From NCBI RefSeq assembly GCF_001276715.1, contig NZ_LIUQ01000049.1, positions 1 to 39,472 on the forward strand: a stretch of 39,472 nucleotides of DNA, read 5' to 3'. Position 1 is the first letter of the stretch. Each line of letters starts with the position of its first letter. The DNA comes from Planktothricoides sp. SR001. GTDB taxonomy: Bacteria; Cyanobacteriota; Cyanobacteriia; Cyanobacteriales; Laspinemataceae. Position numbers and translations under genes: made by a program. Shown here one piece after another: positions 20,971 through 29,790 of this stretch. The notes beneath the pieces were generated by a model that was not told the DNA's origin, ran no database searches, and saw nothing but the letters and a program-made list of their open reading frames with translations.

Positions 20971-22977
20971 TTACTGAAATGGCCAAATCTGTACAGCAGA
21001 ATTGCCTAAAGATTGTAGATAGTTTCGCCGAGGATTCTCCGTTGCCCCAAAAACTGTCACTACTTGATATTCATCTAAATCAGCCATCCAAATCGGTGAG
21101 GGCGTGACATCGCGTTTTACTTCACGGTTATTTTGCGGATAGTAGTCCTTTTTCACTCCACCACATAAACTTTTAGCGTCCGTGAATCGCTGATTTTCTA
21201 AGTCGTGAAATTGTTTGTGTAGCACATCCAAAGCATAAGGTTTGTTAGACTTATTATTTGGGGGTTCAGACAATACCACAATTCGACAATTGCGATCTAC
21301 TGCTTCACGCCAAGCATGATTACTCACAGGTTGTAAAGCTAAAGGTTGTTTTGGATTAACTTGTTGTTTGGTGATTTGACCTAGGGCAGTATAAAATCCT
21401 TGTAATCGTTGTTGGAATAAGTCCCGAAAATTTTTAGCCGATTCAGGTAATTTCCAAAACGCATCATTATCTTCGGGGAATAAGGTTGAACCCCGATACC
21501 AAGGGGCACGGTCTTGGGTTTTTCGAGAATAACGAGGTCGTCGGGCACCTTGACCAATGCCACCTAGACGAAACATCATCCAAGTTAAGTTACTCAACAA
21601 TGTTTTAATTGATTCTCGTTGATTAATCGGTGTTTGGGCAGAATAATGCAGGCTTAAAATCCCCTCTTGTTTGCCACAAGGATCGTCATCTTCTTTTCCT
21701 TTCCAATTAGAACGCGGTTCTGGTTGAATTACCTTGCCATTGGAAAGGTCAACTCTCACCCATCCCCATTCTCGGTTAGGATTAATTCCGCCAAATAATC
21801 TAGCTTCCCATTGCTGTACTAATTGCGGGGATAATACTCCCAAGGCAAAGGTGCGAAACCAATAACGCAACATGGATTTAAAGGCGATCGCCCGAACTTC
21901 CGGGTCAGCATTTCCGGGCATTTGCCATTGTTGATTTCTATCGTTCCAATTCCACTGGGTAAACTTTTGTTGTCCGTGAATCAATTGTCCTTCTAAAGCA
22001 AATTTAACCTGGAAAAACTCATCACCAGATTTGCCTGCACCAGCCACCAGCATTTGCCCATAACCACTGTTGACTTGGGAACCAATTCCCGCTTGTAAAC
22101 CAGCCTGCAACCATTTTTTAACCCGATTTAAAATTTCTGGGTCATCGCAGCCACTAGCGAGACGAATACCCACTAAAAAGCTAGGTTCTTTGAGGGATAA
22201 GAATGGATTCGGGTTCGGGCTATATTGAAGCTGATTATTGTCCCATTTCCAAATATTGTTAGCCATGTCTACGGCTAACCCCGGTTGCTTGGGTAAAGGA
22301 TAAGCATCAAAAAAGACTACTTTACCAGCCCGATCGCTTCCTTTGGCTTCCAGAGAACCAAACCAAGGGGCAACTCGCTTTTCTGCCTCTTTCCAGTTCA
22401 GCCCTTCCTCGGTCATTATCTCGCGAATGGCTTGGGTTCTGGCAACCCCACGCAAGGTCGAAGAAGGAATATAAGGCATTCCCAAGGCATCAAAGGCTGG
22501 GAGTAAAATACTTTCCGGGCCACGATGTCCCCCCACCCGAATTCGCCAAGAACATTGGGCTTCAAAGTAGTTGCCTTTTCCAGCTAAAAGTTTAGTGCGA
22601 TCGGTGAGTTTAGTTAGACGTTGGCCATAATTTGCCTCATCTGCTGCCATGTCTAATATTTGCACTTTAGTGCCATTAATAATGTTTTTTTGTCTCTTAT
22701 CATCATCATACGGACGCATCCACCGTAAATATTCCACAAAACTGGCACTGTTATCAGATTGTGGTTCTTGTTCTGCGTCTAACCACGGCGAAGGCATTGG
22801 TGGGTTGTTGCCTCGATCGCCTCCATTGTTTCTTGGGGGATTATTTCCGGGAGGACGGCGATCGTTATTGCCACCTCCTTGCTGTCTATTCTGTTGATTA
22901 GGTCTATTCGGTGGATTTGTTCTAGCGGTTGCCGCAGCGTTTGCTGGTTTTGGTCGTTCCCATGGGTTAGGAGCCAT
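20971..22977 (-). CDS. Cmr6-Cmr1 fusion RAMP protein of the type III-B complex
   Basis: This 668-aa protein joins two RAMP subunits. Residues 1-62 are Asn/Pro/Gly/Arg-rich and likely disordered. Residues ~80-315 are Cmr6-like, with LLPAFDALGMPYIPSSTLRGVAR (158-180) and a glycine-rich loop GIGSQVNSGYGQM (298-310). Residues ~322-668 are Cmr1-like, with AIAFKSMLRYWFRTFALG (363-380), RLFGGINP and the Gly/Arg loop GGIGQGARRPRYS (472-484). Separate Cmr6 and Cmr1 proteins are usual (~250-400 aa each), and no other cmr1 or cmr6 gene occurs in the locus. In the Cmr complex, Cmr1 and Cmr6 sit together at the end of the backbone that holds the crRNA 3' region, so a fusion is structurally plausible. It is the last cmr gene, 121 bp after cmr5 with a C-rich hairpin repeat between. 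No strong ribosome-binding site was seen. Confidence 0.88.
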   Translation of the reverse strand: MAPNPWERPKPANAAATARTNPPNRPNQQNRQQGGGNNDRRPPGNNPPRNNGGDRGNNPPMPSPWLDAEQEPQSDNSASFVEYLRWMRPYDDDKRQKNIINGTKVQILDMAADEANYGQRLTKLTDRTKLLAGKGNYFEAQCSWRIRVGGHRGPESILLPAFDALGMPYIPSSTLRGVARTQAIREIMTEEGLNWKEAEKRVAPWFGSLEAKGSDRAGKVVFFDAYPLPKQPGLAVDMANNIWKWDNNQLQYSPNPNPFLSLKEPSFLVGIRLASGCDDPEILNRVKKWLQAGLQAGIGSQVNSGYGQMLVAGAGKSGDEFFQVKFALEGQLIHGQQKFTQWNWNDRNQQWQMPGNADPEVRAIAFKSMLRYWFRTFALGVLSPQLVQQWEARLFGGINPNREWGWVRVDLSNGKVIQPEPRSNWKGKEDDDPCGKQEGILSLHYSAQTPINQRESIKTLLSNLTWMMFRLGGIGQGARRPRYSRKTQDRAPWYRGSTLFPEDNDAFWKLPESAKNFRDLFQQRLQGFYTALGQITKQQVNPKQPLALQPVSNHAWREAVDRNCRIVVLSEPPNNKSNKPYALDVLHKQFHDLENQRFTDAKSLCGGVKKDYYPQNNREVKRDVTPSPIWMADLDEYQVVTVFGATENPRRNYLQSLGNSAVQIWPFQ

Positions 22978-23024
22978 AATTTATACCATTTTTTCGCATT
23001 ACTAAGAAAATTTGTTAGTCTTAG

Positions 23025-23043
23025 CCCCCCTTAAAAAGGGGGG
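23025..23043. repeat. CCCCCCTT-AAA-AAGGGGGG hairpin repeat between cmr5 and cmr6-cmr1
   Basis: Perfect 8-bp arms with a 3-nt loop, followed by TTGGGGGG, lie in the 121-bp gap between the two genes. This is a familiar dispersed cyanobacterial repeat. In the transcript it would form a stable stem inside the operon and could act on mRNA stability or partial termination. Confidence 0.75.
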
Positions 23044-23098
23044 TTGGGGGGATCTGGAAGTTGGGGAGATCGACGACTATATTTCTGAGAAAAAGATA

Positions 23099-23488
23099 TT
23101 ATTCTCCTCCGGTGACATCAGAATAAATTGCCGTTGCCCAAAACCCAAATTCTTGGGCGATCGCTAGTCCTAAGCCGGTCAATCCAAGATATTCATCAGT
23201 GGATAACTTTTTCAAGGTTTCCAAACCGCGATCGCTGCTGATATTTTGCGTCCCAGATAACTTTTCCAGACATTGAAAGAATTTTTTCACCACTTGCTTT
23301 TTCCCTTCTTGGCTGAGGGCTTTTTCTTCAGCTTTTAGGCGCATCATGCCCCAAGTTGATAGGTAGGTGTAAATTTCCACAGCCTGATTTTTCTGTTCTT
23401 TCAAGCGAGTATCTTCTCTGGTTTGCGATCGTAATTCCGAAAGCGCCTCATATACTGGAGTGGCAATAGTCCGTGGGTCAAAACTCAT
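23099..23488 (-). CDS. cmr5: Cmr5 small subunit (Cas11-type) of the type III-B complex
   Basis: This 129-aa all-helical protein has the size and helical character of Cmr5. Visible segments are AVEIYTYLSTWGMMRLKAEE, KKQVVKKFFQCLEKLSG and LGLTGLGLAIAQEFGFWATAI, the last resembling the family's L..eE...W..aiy ending. Cmr5 subunits form the inner filament that contacts the target RNA along the Cmr backbone. AGAGGA lies ~10 nt before the ATG. The gap to cmr4 is 18 bp, so the two are in one operon. The call rests on position, length and helical pattern. Confidence 0.87.
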   Translation of the reverse strand: MSFDPRTIATPVYEALSELRSQTREDTRLKEQKNQAVEIYTYLSTWGMMRLKAEEKALSQEGKKQVVKKFFQCLEKLSGTQNISSDRGLETLKKLSTDEYLGLTGLGLAIAQEFGFWATAIYSDVTGGE

Positions 23489-23506
23489 AATGATTATTCC
23501 TCTTAA

Positions 23507-24346
23507 TTATTTAGTCGCCAAGCATTGCTGAACAAAACCGCGTCCTAAACTTTCTTGACCGCCAATTTGCAGCAATTCGTGATTCTTTAACAGTTCTTTG
23601 AAAGCTTGGTCAGATTTATCGGCTGTTCCATTGGCTTGAGAAGTAATTCCCCAGGTAAAATACATTAATGTATCAGGAGGAATTGCTTCTTCATAACGAA
23701 AACCACCGTCTACGGATTTAGAGTCATCCAGCTTAATTTTCACCTGACGCCATAAACTCATTTGAATTAACGTCATACAATGTTGGTCAGGCAATACGAG
23801 AACTTTTTCAATTCCACTGGCTGAAACTTCTGGGGGCAAAAACTCTTTCCAGTTTGGCCAATTTTTTAACTCATTGGACTTAATGATGGCATCTTTCAGA
23901 TAAACGTTAGAAGATTTTAGATTACTAGCATAACCTTCAGGGATTTTTGACAATAGTTTGGGTTCAAACCGCGCCCAACGTCGCAGTAACATGGGACAAG
24001 TAATCCAGATTACGCCATGACTTAAAGACGGTACTGGCACCCACAAAATCGAACCATCCCCTACCCAAACGTCTCCTTGAGTGAGTTGATTTAAGCGGCG
24101 ATCGGTTTCCACTTCATAATCATCTAAAAAACTAGCGTTTTCTAAATCTTTTAAATCCGGGCCAAATAGTTGAACGCGGGTAACGCGATCACTGACAAGA
24201 GAGCGAAGTTTTCCCCGAAGGGTACTGGAAGGAATATAAGGTAAATTTGTATGAGATTCGCGAGCAATTCCTAATAAATTACCTTCTTGAGTTGTGCCAC
24301 CAGTATGTAAAGGGGCAAGCAGATAAAGATAAACTGAATTAACCAT
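23507..24346 (-). CDS. cmr4: Cmr4-like RAMP backbone subunit (Cas7 family)
   Basis: This 279-aa protein starts with a RAMP motif (LYLLAPLHTGGTTQEGNLLG), followed by RESHTNLPYIPSSTLRGKLRS, and ends with the glycine loop LQIGGQESLGRGFVQQ, as in Cmr4. Cmr4 is the repeated backbone subunit that usually cuts target RNA with an Asp placed between the first His and the RE.HT motif. Here the stretch between His14 and Arg29 has no Asp (the usual site reads NLLG), and only Glu21 is acidic. The RNA-cutting step may therefore be lost or altered. The ribosome-binding site AAAGGAGAG lies at the end of cmr3, and the gap is 4 nt, so cmr3-cmr4 are coupled. Confidence 0.88.
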   Translation of the reverse strand: MVNSVYLYLLAPLHTGGTTQEGNLLGIARESHTNLPYIPSSTLRGKLRSLVSDRVTRVQLFGPDLKDLENASFLDDYEVETDRRLNQLTQGDVWVGDGSILWVPVPSLSHGVIWITCPMLLRRWARFEPKLLSKIPEGYASNLKSSNVYLKDAIIKSNELKNWPNWKEFLPPEVSASGIEKVLVLPDQHCMTLIQMSLWRQVKIKLDDSKSVDGGFRYEEAIPPDTLMYFTWGITSQANGTADKSDQAFKELLKNHELLQIGGQESLGRGFVQQCLATK

Positions 24347-24350
24347 GATT

Positions 24351-25535
<1,185 letters not shown>

Positions 25536-25569
25536 TTACAGCGGTTTTTTTCTTACTAAACCACGGCTG

Positions 25570-25697
25570 GGCGAAGCATTCCGTAGGGGCGCGATTGCGG
25601 AGCATAATCCGTCAGACTATATGGCCATTCGCCCGTACAATATTTTTAGTAGTAGGGGCGAATGGCCATTCGCCCCTACCCGCCGGAATGCTTGGCC
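25570..25697. repeat. Nested repeat elements between cmr2 and cmr3
   Basis: Outer inverted arms GGCGAAGCATTCCG (25570-25583) and CGGAATGCTTGGCCC (25683-25697) are those of the REP-like family. Their interior has been replaced by GTAGGGGCG-type elements, including a perfect 28-bp palindrome at 25652-25679 and half-copies at 25582-25635. One repeat family seems to have inserted in another. Confidence 0.8.
25652..25679. repeat. Perfect 28-bp palindrome, copy 1
   Basis: GTAGGGGCGAATGG followed directly by its reverse complement CCATTCGCCCCTAC. The identical 28 bp occurs at 31821-31848. It is a dispersed palindrome of unknown role. Confidence 0.9.
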
Positions 25698-25713
25698 CCT
25701 ACTTGTGGTTTAT

Positions 25714-28700
25714 TCAATGGGAAATTGCTGTAATGTTTCTTTGTCGTAAAACAAAGGCAGCAACTTTTAACCAGTTTTGGACTTCTCGATCGCACTCTTT
25801 GGTCTCTGTGGTTTCATAAAGCTTAGTCAAGAAATCACACAAGGCTGTTTGAAACTGATGTTGTAAGGTTTCATCGCCTTTGAACACTTCCCGACGGCTG
25901 CAAAAGGCATTTGTCCAAGGCGCGATCGCATTTTCCACTGGTACAGGATGCTGACTCCATACGGTTGCGGCTTGCTCAAATAAAGCACTATCTAATTGCT
26001 CAAATTGCTCGCCATTTAACAGCGATCGCCATGAATCAAATACCTCAAATTTGGCAGTTGCTTTGAGAACATTGCCATTGCCATAAAGTACCCGCACTTG
26101 TACCGCATCTTTTTCCTGATTATTGGGAGTTTTATGGTCTTTAGCAGACTCTTCTGCCTGCCAAAGATTTTCTAGGGCAATGGCTAAAGGGACGGAATGA
26201 TGGGCTAACACAATGCCAAAACTAATGGTGGCACAACTGCCCATCGTAAATAAAGGACGTTCCTGAATATTTTTAGGCAAGTCTCCACTATTCCAACGCC
26301 AATAATCGCCCTCACTAATAAACTCATCTTGCGGGTCATCTGCCCCGCGAAAACATTCGCGAATATCCCACAACCAGTTATCCCATTCCCACATATTAGT
26401 ATAAGCGAGAACATCGTCGCCACCGCCATAAATTAATCGTCCAGCATAGCGAACTTCTGTTAAATAGGGCAGCAGTTGATTAGAAAAATCCAGTAAAGCC
26501 CGACTCAAGGCATTGTGAGTGGCTGGCCCCATCCGTTTTTTACATTCCAGAAACTCTAGAAACGGTTCTTTTAAGTTATCCGATAATTTCTCAATTTTCG
26601 GCGGCAAAGCATCTGGAATATAGTCAGAATAATTTTTCAAAGGTTGGCCTTTCAGCCAATTACTCATCCCATCCCCATCACCAGCAGCGATCGCATACCA
26701 GTCCGTGGGATTATTTCCGGGGGCAAACCATTGGGCAATAGATTCCCGCAGTCGTTTCAATTCAGCTTGCTTTTGGTTTTTTTGTTGAGTTTTGGTCAAC
26801 AATTCATCAGAATTGGTTGGTTTTGGCTCAAAATCTTCGATTAACCAGCCTGCATTCAGCAACCGAGGATTTTGCCAGTCTGGATGATTGCTGGAAACCC
26901 AAGGAATACCCCAAGGTTGATGTGGATTTATCCAATTAAACTCCTGGCTAATATTATCACAAGCTTTTTGATAATATTCTAAGGCTTCAGGATGCAGTTT
27001 TAGCCAACCGGCAACCCCCGAACATAAATCTGGATAATATAACTCCAGTTCCTTCGGAGGCAGTTGCAATAAGTCGGGCAATATTCGATGCAATCCTCGT
27101 TTGAGCACTTCCGTAGCATTTAATTCTTCAATGCCATCAAATAAACCCACTTGCCGTTGCCAATCATTTTGGGTGTCTCCTTCTGTCACCCAATCATTAC
27201 CAGAATGAACTACTGGACCAATTCCCGAAATAGTAGAACGCGGCCCAAAAGCGGTGGGAATTTCCCAAATCCGGGCATTTTTTACCGCTGTTAAAGCAAA
27301 GCGGGTTTGGTCAAAAATATTCCCCCACCATGACCCCACATTTAGATTAGGTTGTCGGGCTTTATGGGACTTATGAGAGTAATTTGGTTCATGGCGATTT
27401 TGCCAATCTTCTTTGATTCCTAATTCGTAGATGGCTTTAACAAAATTAGCCTCCGGTTCTACCAGCAATTCTGGTTTAGGGCGGGCAAAATCATTCTGTT
27501 TCTTTTCCCATGCTTTATATTCTGCTTCTTTCCGGGGTGACTGATGCAATTCTGAGTTGCGATCGCCAATGGGTAAAGCTGTCCAATAAGTTTGCCATTG
27601 GGCTTTCAGCCAATTTTCCCAAGTATGGGGATTTAAATTTGGCATCCAAGGTTTGCCCTTGGTTGGGTCTTGTAAATCGGCGAGAACCTGACGCCCTAAA
27701 TTAAGCCATTCTTGATGCAGAGTTTGTTCCGCAAATTGCATCGCTGCTTTGACTGGATTTTTCACCTTTTCATCGGTGGAATGGTCGCCATTATCCGGCA
27801 AAATTGTCACCAATACATTAGGAAATCCAGCGGTGAGTAATTGCCGTTCCGTTGGCGGTGTAATCCATGCTTGAAAATCAGGATCAGGATATGCTTCTAA
27901 TAGCCATAGGTCAATTAGCGGTTGAGCATATAAACAAGGATAGAGCAAAGTATCAGGGCCATATTGCCACGCGATCGCCCAAGAAACTTTGGCAGAAAGA
28001 TAATGCAATAACCAAGAACCTGCCCAAAAATCTCGCATTTTCCGACTGGCTTTAATCAGTTCTTGCACTGGGGTAAAGCTAAAGATGCTAACATAAGGCC
28101 GAGATTGATAATAATCCTTGCCTTTTCTGGCGTTTTTGCGGGGATAAGTATCAGTATCCTGATGATAACCTGCCAAAGCACCAGCTAATGCCGAAGTCAT
28201 GGTGGTATGACTCCAAACTGAGGCATCAGGAATCCGAGTTTCTGCGGGTAATAAGGGTAAACAAGGCTCATTGAGAATATGATTTTCTCTAGTATCTTCT
28301 CGGTCAAATGCTTGTGCTAATGCCACAGGATAGCAGCGCCATAACCACCAATAAACTTTTCTGGCATCTTCACAATTCCGAATTGATTCGGGAATTAAAA
28401 TATCTTCTATTTTTGAAAGTTCTTCACCTCGTTTATTTCCCCAACCGATTAAAAAATCATGCCATTGTCCGAGTTTTAGGGTTTGCTTTGCTCCTGATAA
28501 CAAATGACGGATTTCGATTCCTTCTGCATCATAATCAATAGCGGTAGTAAACGGTAATCGACCAATGGCAGCGCGATCGCTCGCTGAAGCAATTAGGTCA
28601 GATAAAGCAATTTGTTCGAGCCAAGTGGTACAATATTGAGCATCTTTCTTTGATTTTGCTTTAGGAGAAACCCAACCTTTCATACATTGGAGTACCTGCC

Positions 28701-28803
28701 AAGGCCCTTCTTCTCCTCTACCAGTGCGATCGTGTAATGCTTTCAACGCGGGGTCATGGAGTAGACCCCAAATTTTTGCTTGCCAAAAGGGTGTATTTGT
28801 CAT
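25714..28803 (-). CDS. cmr2: Cas10/Cmr2, large subunit and cyclic-oligoadenylate synthase of type III-B
   Basis: This 1029-aa protein starts MTNTPFWQAKIWGLLHDPALKALHD, a typical Cmr2 N-terminus with an HD pair (His16-Asp17). Palm motifs follow: AAGDGDGMSNWL near residue 705 and the cyclase motif GGGDDVLA, with GGDD at 794-797. Both are intact, so it should make cyclic oligoadenylate from ATP on target RNA binding and may cut ssDNA through the HD site. The frame stays open to a TTG at 28965, but those 54 residues are partly translated REP-like repeat (28826-28914); the ATG at 28803 is chosen. No ribosome-binding site is obvious. It is the first gene of the cmr cluster and is divergent from the WYL regulator. 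Confidence 0.96.
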   Translation of the reverse strand: MTNTPFWQAKIWGLLHDPALKALHDRTGRGEEGPWQVLQCMKGWVSPKAKSKKDAQYCTTWLEQIALSDLIASASDRAAIGRLPFTTAIDYDAEGIEIRHLLSGAKQTLKLGQWHDFLIGWGNKRGEELSKIEDILIPESIRNCEDARKVYWWLWRCYPVALAQAFDREDTRENHILNEPCLPLLPAETRIPDASVWSHTTMTSALAGALAGYHQDTDTYPRKNARKGKDYYQSRPYVSIFSFTPVQELIKASRKMRDFWAGSWLLHYLSAKVSWAIAWQYGPDTLLYPCLYAQPLIDLWLLEAYPDPDFQAWITPPTERQLLTAGFPNVLVTILPDNGDHSTDEKVKNPVKAAMQFAEQTLHQEWLNLGRQVLADLQDPTKGKPWMPNLNPHTWENWLKAQWQTYWTALPIGDRNSELHQSPRKEAEYKAWEKKQNDFARPKPELLVEPEANFVKAIYELGIKEDWQNRHEPNYSHKSHKARQPNLNVGSWWGNIFDQTRFALTAVKNARIWEIPTAFGPRSTISGIGPVVHSGNDWVTEGDTQNDWQRQVGLFDGIEELNATEVLKRGLHRILPDLLQLPPKELELYYPDLCSGVAGWLKLHPEALEYYQKACDNISQEFNWINPHQPWGIPWVSSNHPDWQNPRLLNAGWLIEDFEPKPTNSDELLTKTQQKNQKQAELKRLRESIAQWFAPGNNPTDWYAIAAGDGDGMSNWLKGQPLKNYSDYIPDALPPKIEKLSDNLKEPFLEFLECKKRMGPATHNALSRALLDFSNQLLPYLTEVRYAGRLIYGGGDDVLAYTNMWEWDNWLWDIRECFRGADDPQDEFISEGDYWRWNSGDLPKNIQERPLFTMGSCATISFGIVLAHHSVPLAIALENLWQAEESAKDHKTPNNQEKDAVQVRVLYGNGNVLKATAKFEVFDSWRSLLNGEQFEQLDSALFEQAATVWSQHPVPVENAIAPWTNAFCSRREVFKGDETLQHQFQTALCDFLTKLYETTETKECDREVQNWLKVAAFVLRQRNITAISH

Positions 28804-28825
28804 ATTTTTTATGCTGTCCGTAAGC

Positions 28826-28914
28826 GCGAAGCATTCGCGGATATATCTTGTCGATTGACGATGAATATTTAGAGAGTATTTAGGATACTTAATCGCGAAC
28901 GCTTCCTTCGCCCC
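28826..28914. repeat. REP-like element just upstream of the cmr2 start
   Basis: GCGAAGCATTCGCGG (28826-28840) and TCGCGAACGCTTCCTTCGCCCC (28893-28914, 22 bp, second arm) are imperfect inverted arms of the family seen at position 1 and 11689. Its arrival 23 bp before the cmr2 ATG may have displaced the promoter and created the spurious N-terminal open frame. Confidence 0.7.
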
Positions 28915-29089
28915 TGTTTCGTTAAACATATCAGAGAACAAGTCCGGTTGTCTCAACTTTGCCAATAATTACTAATTTTTTTCACAATCGCTGAAATGTT
29001 TATATAGATTAAGCTTTATCAATTTTTGTTAAAAATAATCAATATTGCGTTACATTTCGCGGGGTCGGAGAAAAAAAGGGTGAAGACCA

Positions 29090-29173
29090 ATGGCGAAAAA
29101 ACCCACTCTACACTCACATTCTGACCAGCAGGCATTCGATTGCATTTTGTTACTGATTGCTACTCTGCAATAA
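29090..29173 (+). pseudogene. Truncated copy of the 5' end of the WYL regulator gene
   Basis: The first ~74 bp matches the start of the intact WYL gene (29791 onward) with three differences. It encodes MAKKPTLHSHSDQQAFD and then CILLLIATLQ before a stop at 29171. The match starts almost exactly at the ATG, while the sequences upstream of the two copies differ. It is a partial duplication, not a functional gene. Confidence 0.9.
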
Positions 29174-29178
29174 GCTGT

Positions 29179-29227
29179 ATTTCTTTGATTTTGCTTGAGG
29201 AGAAACCAAACCTTTCATATTTGGCAG
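29179..29227. pseudogene. Diverged fragment of cmr2 coding sequence
   Basis: TTTCTTTGATTTTGCTT and AACCTTTCATA and the bases between closely match plus-strand positions 28643-28691, which lie inside cmr2 (the part encoding KGWVSPKAKSKKDA on the minus strand). The orientation is the same. The piece directly follows the truncated WYL copy, so the two fragments form a chimeric remnant. Confidence 0.7.
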
Positions 29228-29272
29228 ATTGAATGACTTGGTTAAATCAGCAGTAGTTTGCTGAGATTTTCT

Positions 29273-29310
29273 CTGAAATAGGGACAATTCATCAATTGCC
29301 CCTATTTCAG
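29273..29310. terminator. Long inverted repeat downstream of the 89-aa gene
   Basis: Arms CTGAAATAGGGACAATT (29273-29289) and AATTGCCCCTATTTCAG (29294-29310) pair with one mismatch over 17 bp and a 4-nt loop. It lies 29 bp past the minus-strand stop at 29339. No clear T-run follows, so it is a stem that could serve as terminator or mRNA 3' stabiliser. Confidence 0.5.
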
Positions 29311-29338
29311 TTATATGGCAACCCAAAAAAAATCGGTC

Positions 29339-29608
29339 TTAGGCATCATCATCCGTTAAACGTTCTAACTCGTCAGAAATTAAATTTTGCCAGTCTTCAT
29401 CACAATGAGAATGTAGATGAATGGAAGCCACCAGTAATTCTGATAAAATTTCACCTTTTTGCCGATCGCTTAACTCAGATAACTGTAACTGATGAATTAA
29501 AGAAAGAACATTTTGGCATTCTTCCTGTAATTCAAGAATCAAGTGATTGAGTGTTGGGTTTTGAGTGCTGATTTTTCTGGGGGTTAGTTGTATATGGTTT
29601 TTTTCCAT
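29339..29608 (-). CDS. Small acidic helical protein of unknown function between cmr2 and the WYL gene
   Basis: This 89-aa protein is predicted to be almost all helical: NHLILELQEECQNVLSLIHQLQLSELSDRQKGEILSELLVASIHLHSHC and then an acidic end DELERLTDDDA. I do not recognise a named family. It has no signal peptide or membrane segment. A GAGG lies rather far (about 15 nt) before the ATG. It is read on the same strand as the cmr genes but upstream of the duplicated fragments, in the gap between cmr2 and the divergent WYL gene. It might be a small accessory or regulatory partner; the evidence is position only. Confidence 0.6.
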   Translation of the reverse strand: MEKNHIQLTPRKISTQNPTLNHLILELQEECQNVLSLIHQLQLSELSDRQKGEILSELLVASIHLHSHCDEDWQNLISDELERLTDDDA

Positions 29609-29790
29609 ATAACGCTTAAAATTACCTCAGTCGATAATCTGTATGATTCTATACACAATCTTGATTAAACACAGACTCGAAATATCCGGGAATTTATTTT
29701 ATGGCTGGCTGCTGGTATAAATATCATATTATCAACCTCTGACTTTAAGGGCGATCGCCCGATTTCCTGTTCTTTATTCCCTTAATTCTA

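Larger units (their letters stand above)
28804..29338. other. Region upstream of cmr2: REP-like repeat, AT-rich promoter zone and gene fossils
   Basis: Going rightward, the region holds a REP-like repeat (28826-28914), an AT-rich zone with possible cmr2 promoter elements (28966-29060), a 5' copy of the WYL gene (29090-29173) joined to a cmr2-like piece (29179-29227), and a hairpin (29273-29310). No intact gene is present. Confidence 0.65.

Noticed and set aside
28804-28965. A 54-residue N-terminal extension of Cas10 from a TTG start.
   Set aside because: The segment overlaps a REP-like repeat, starts with a rare codon, and the conserved Cmr2 start begins at the ATG at 28803.
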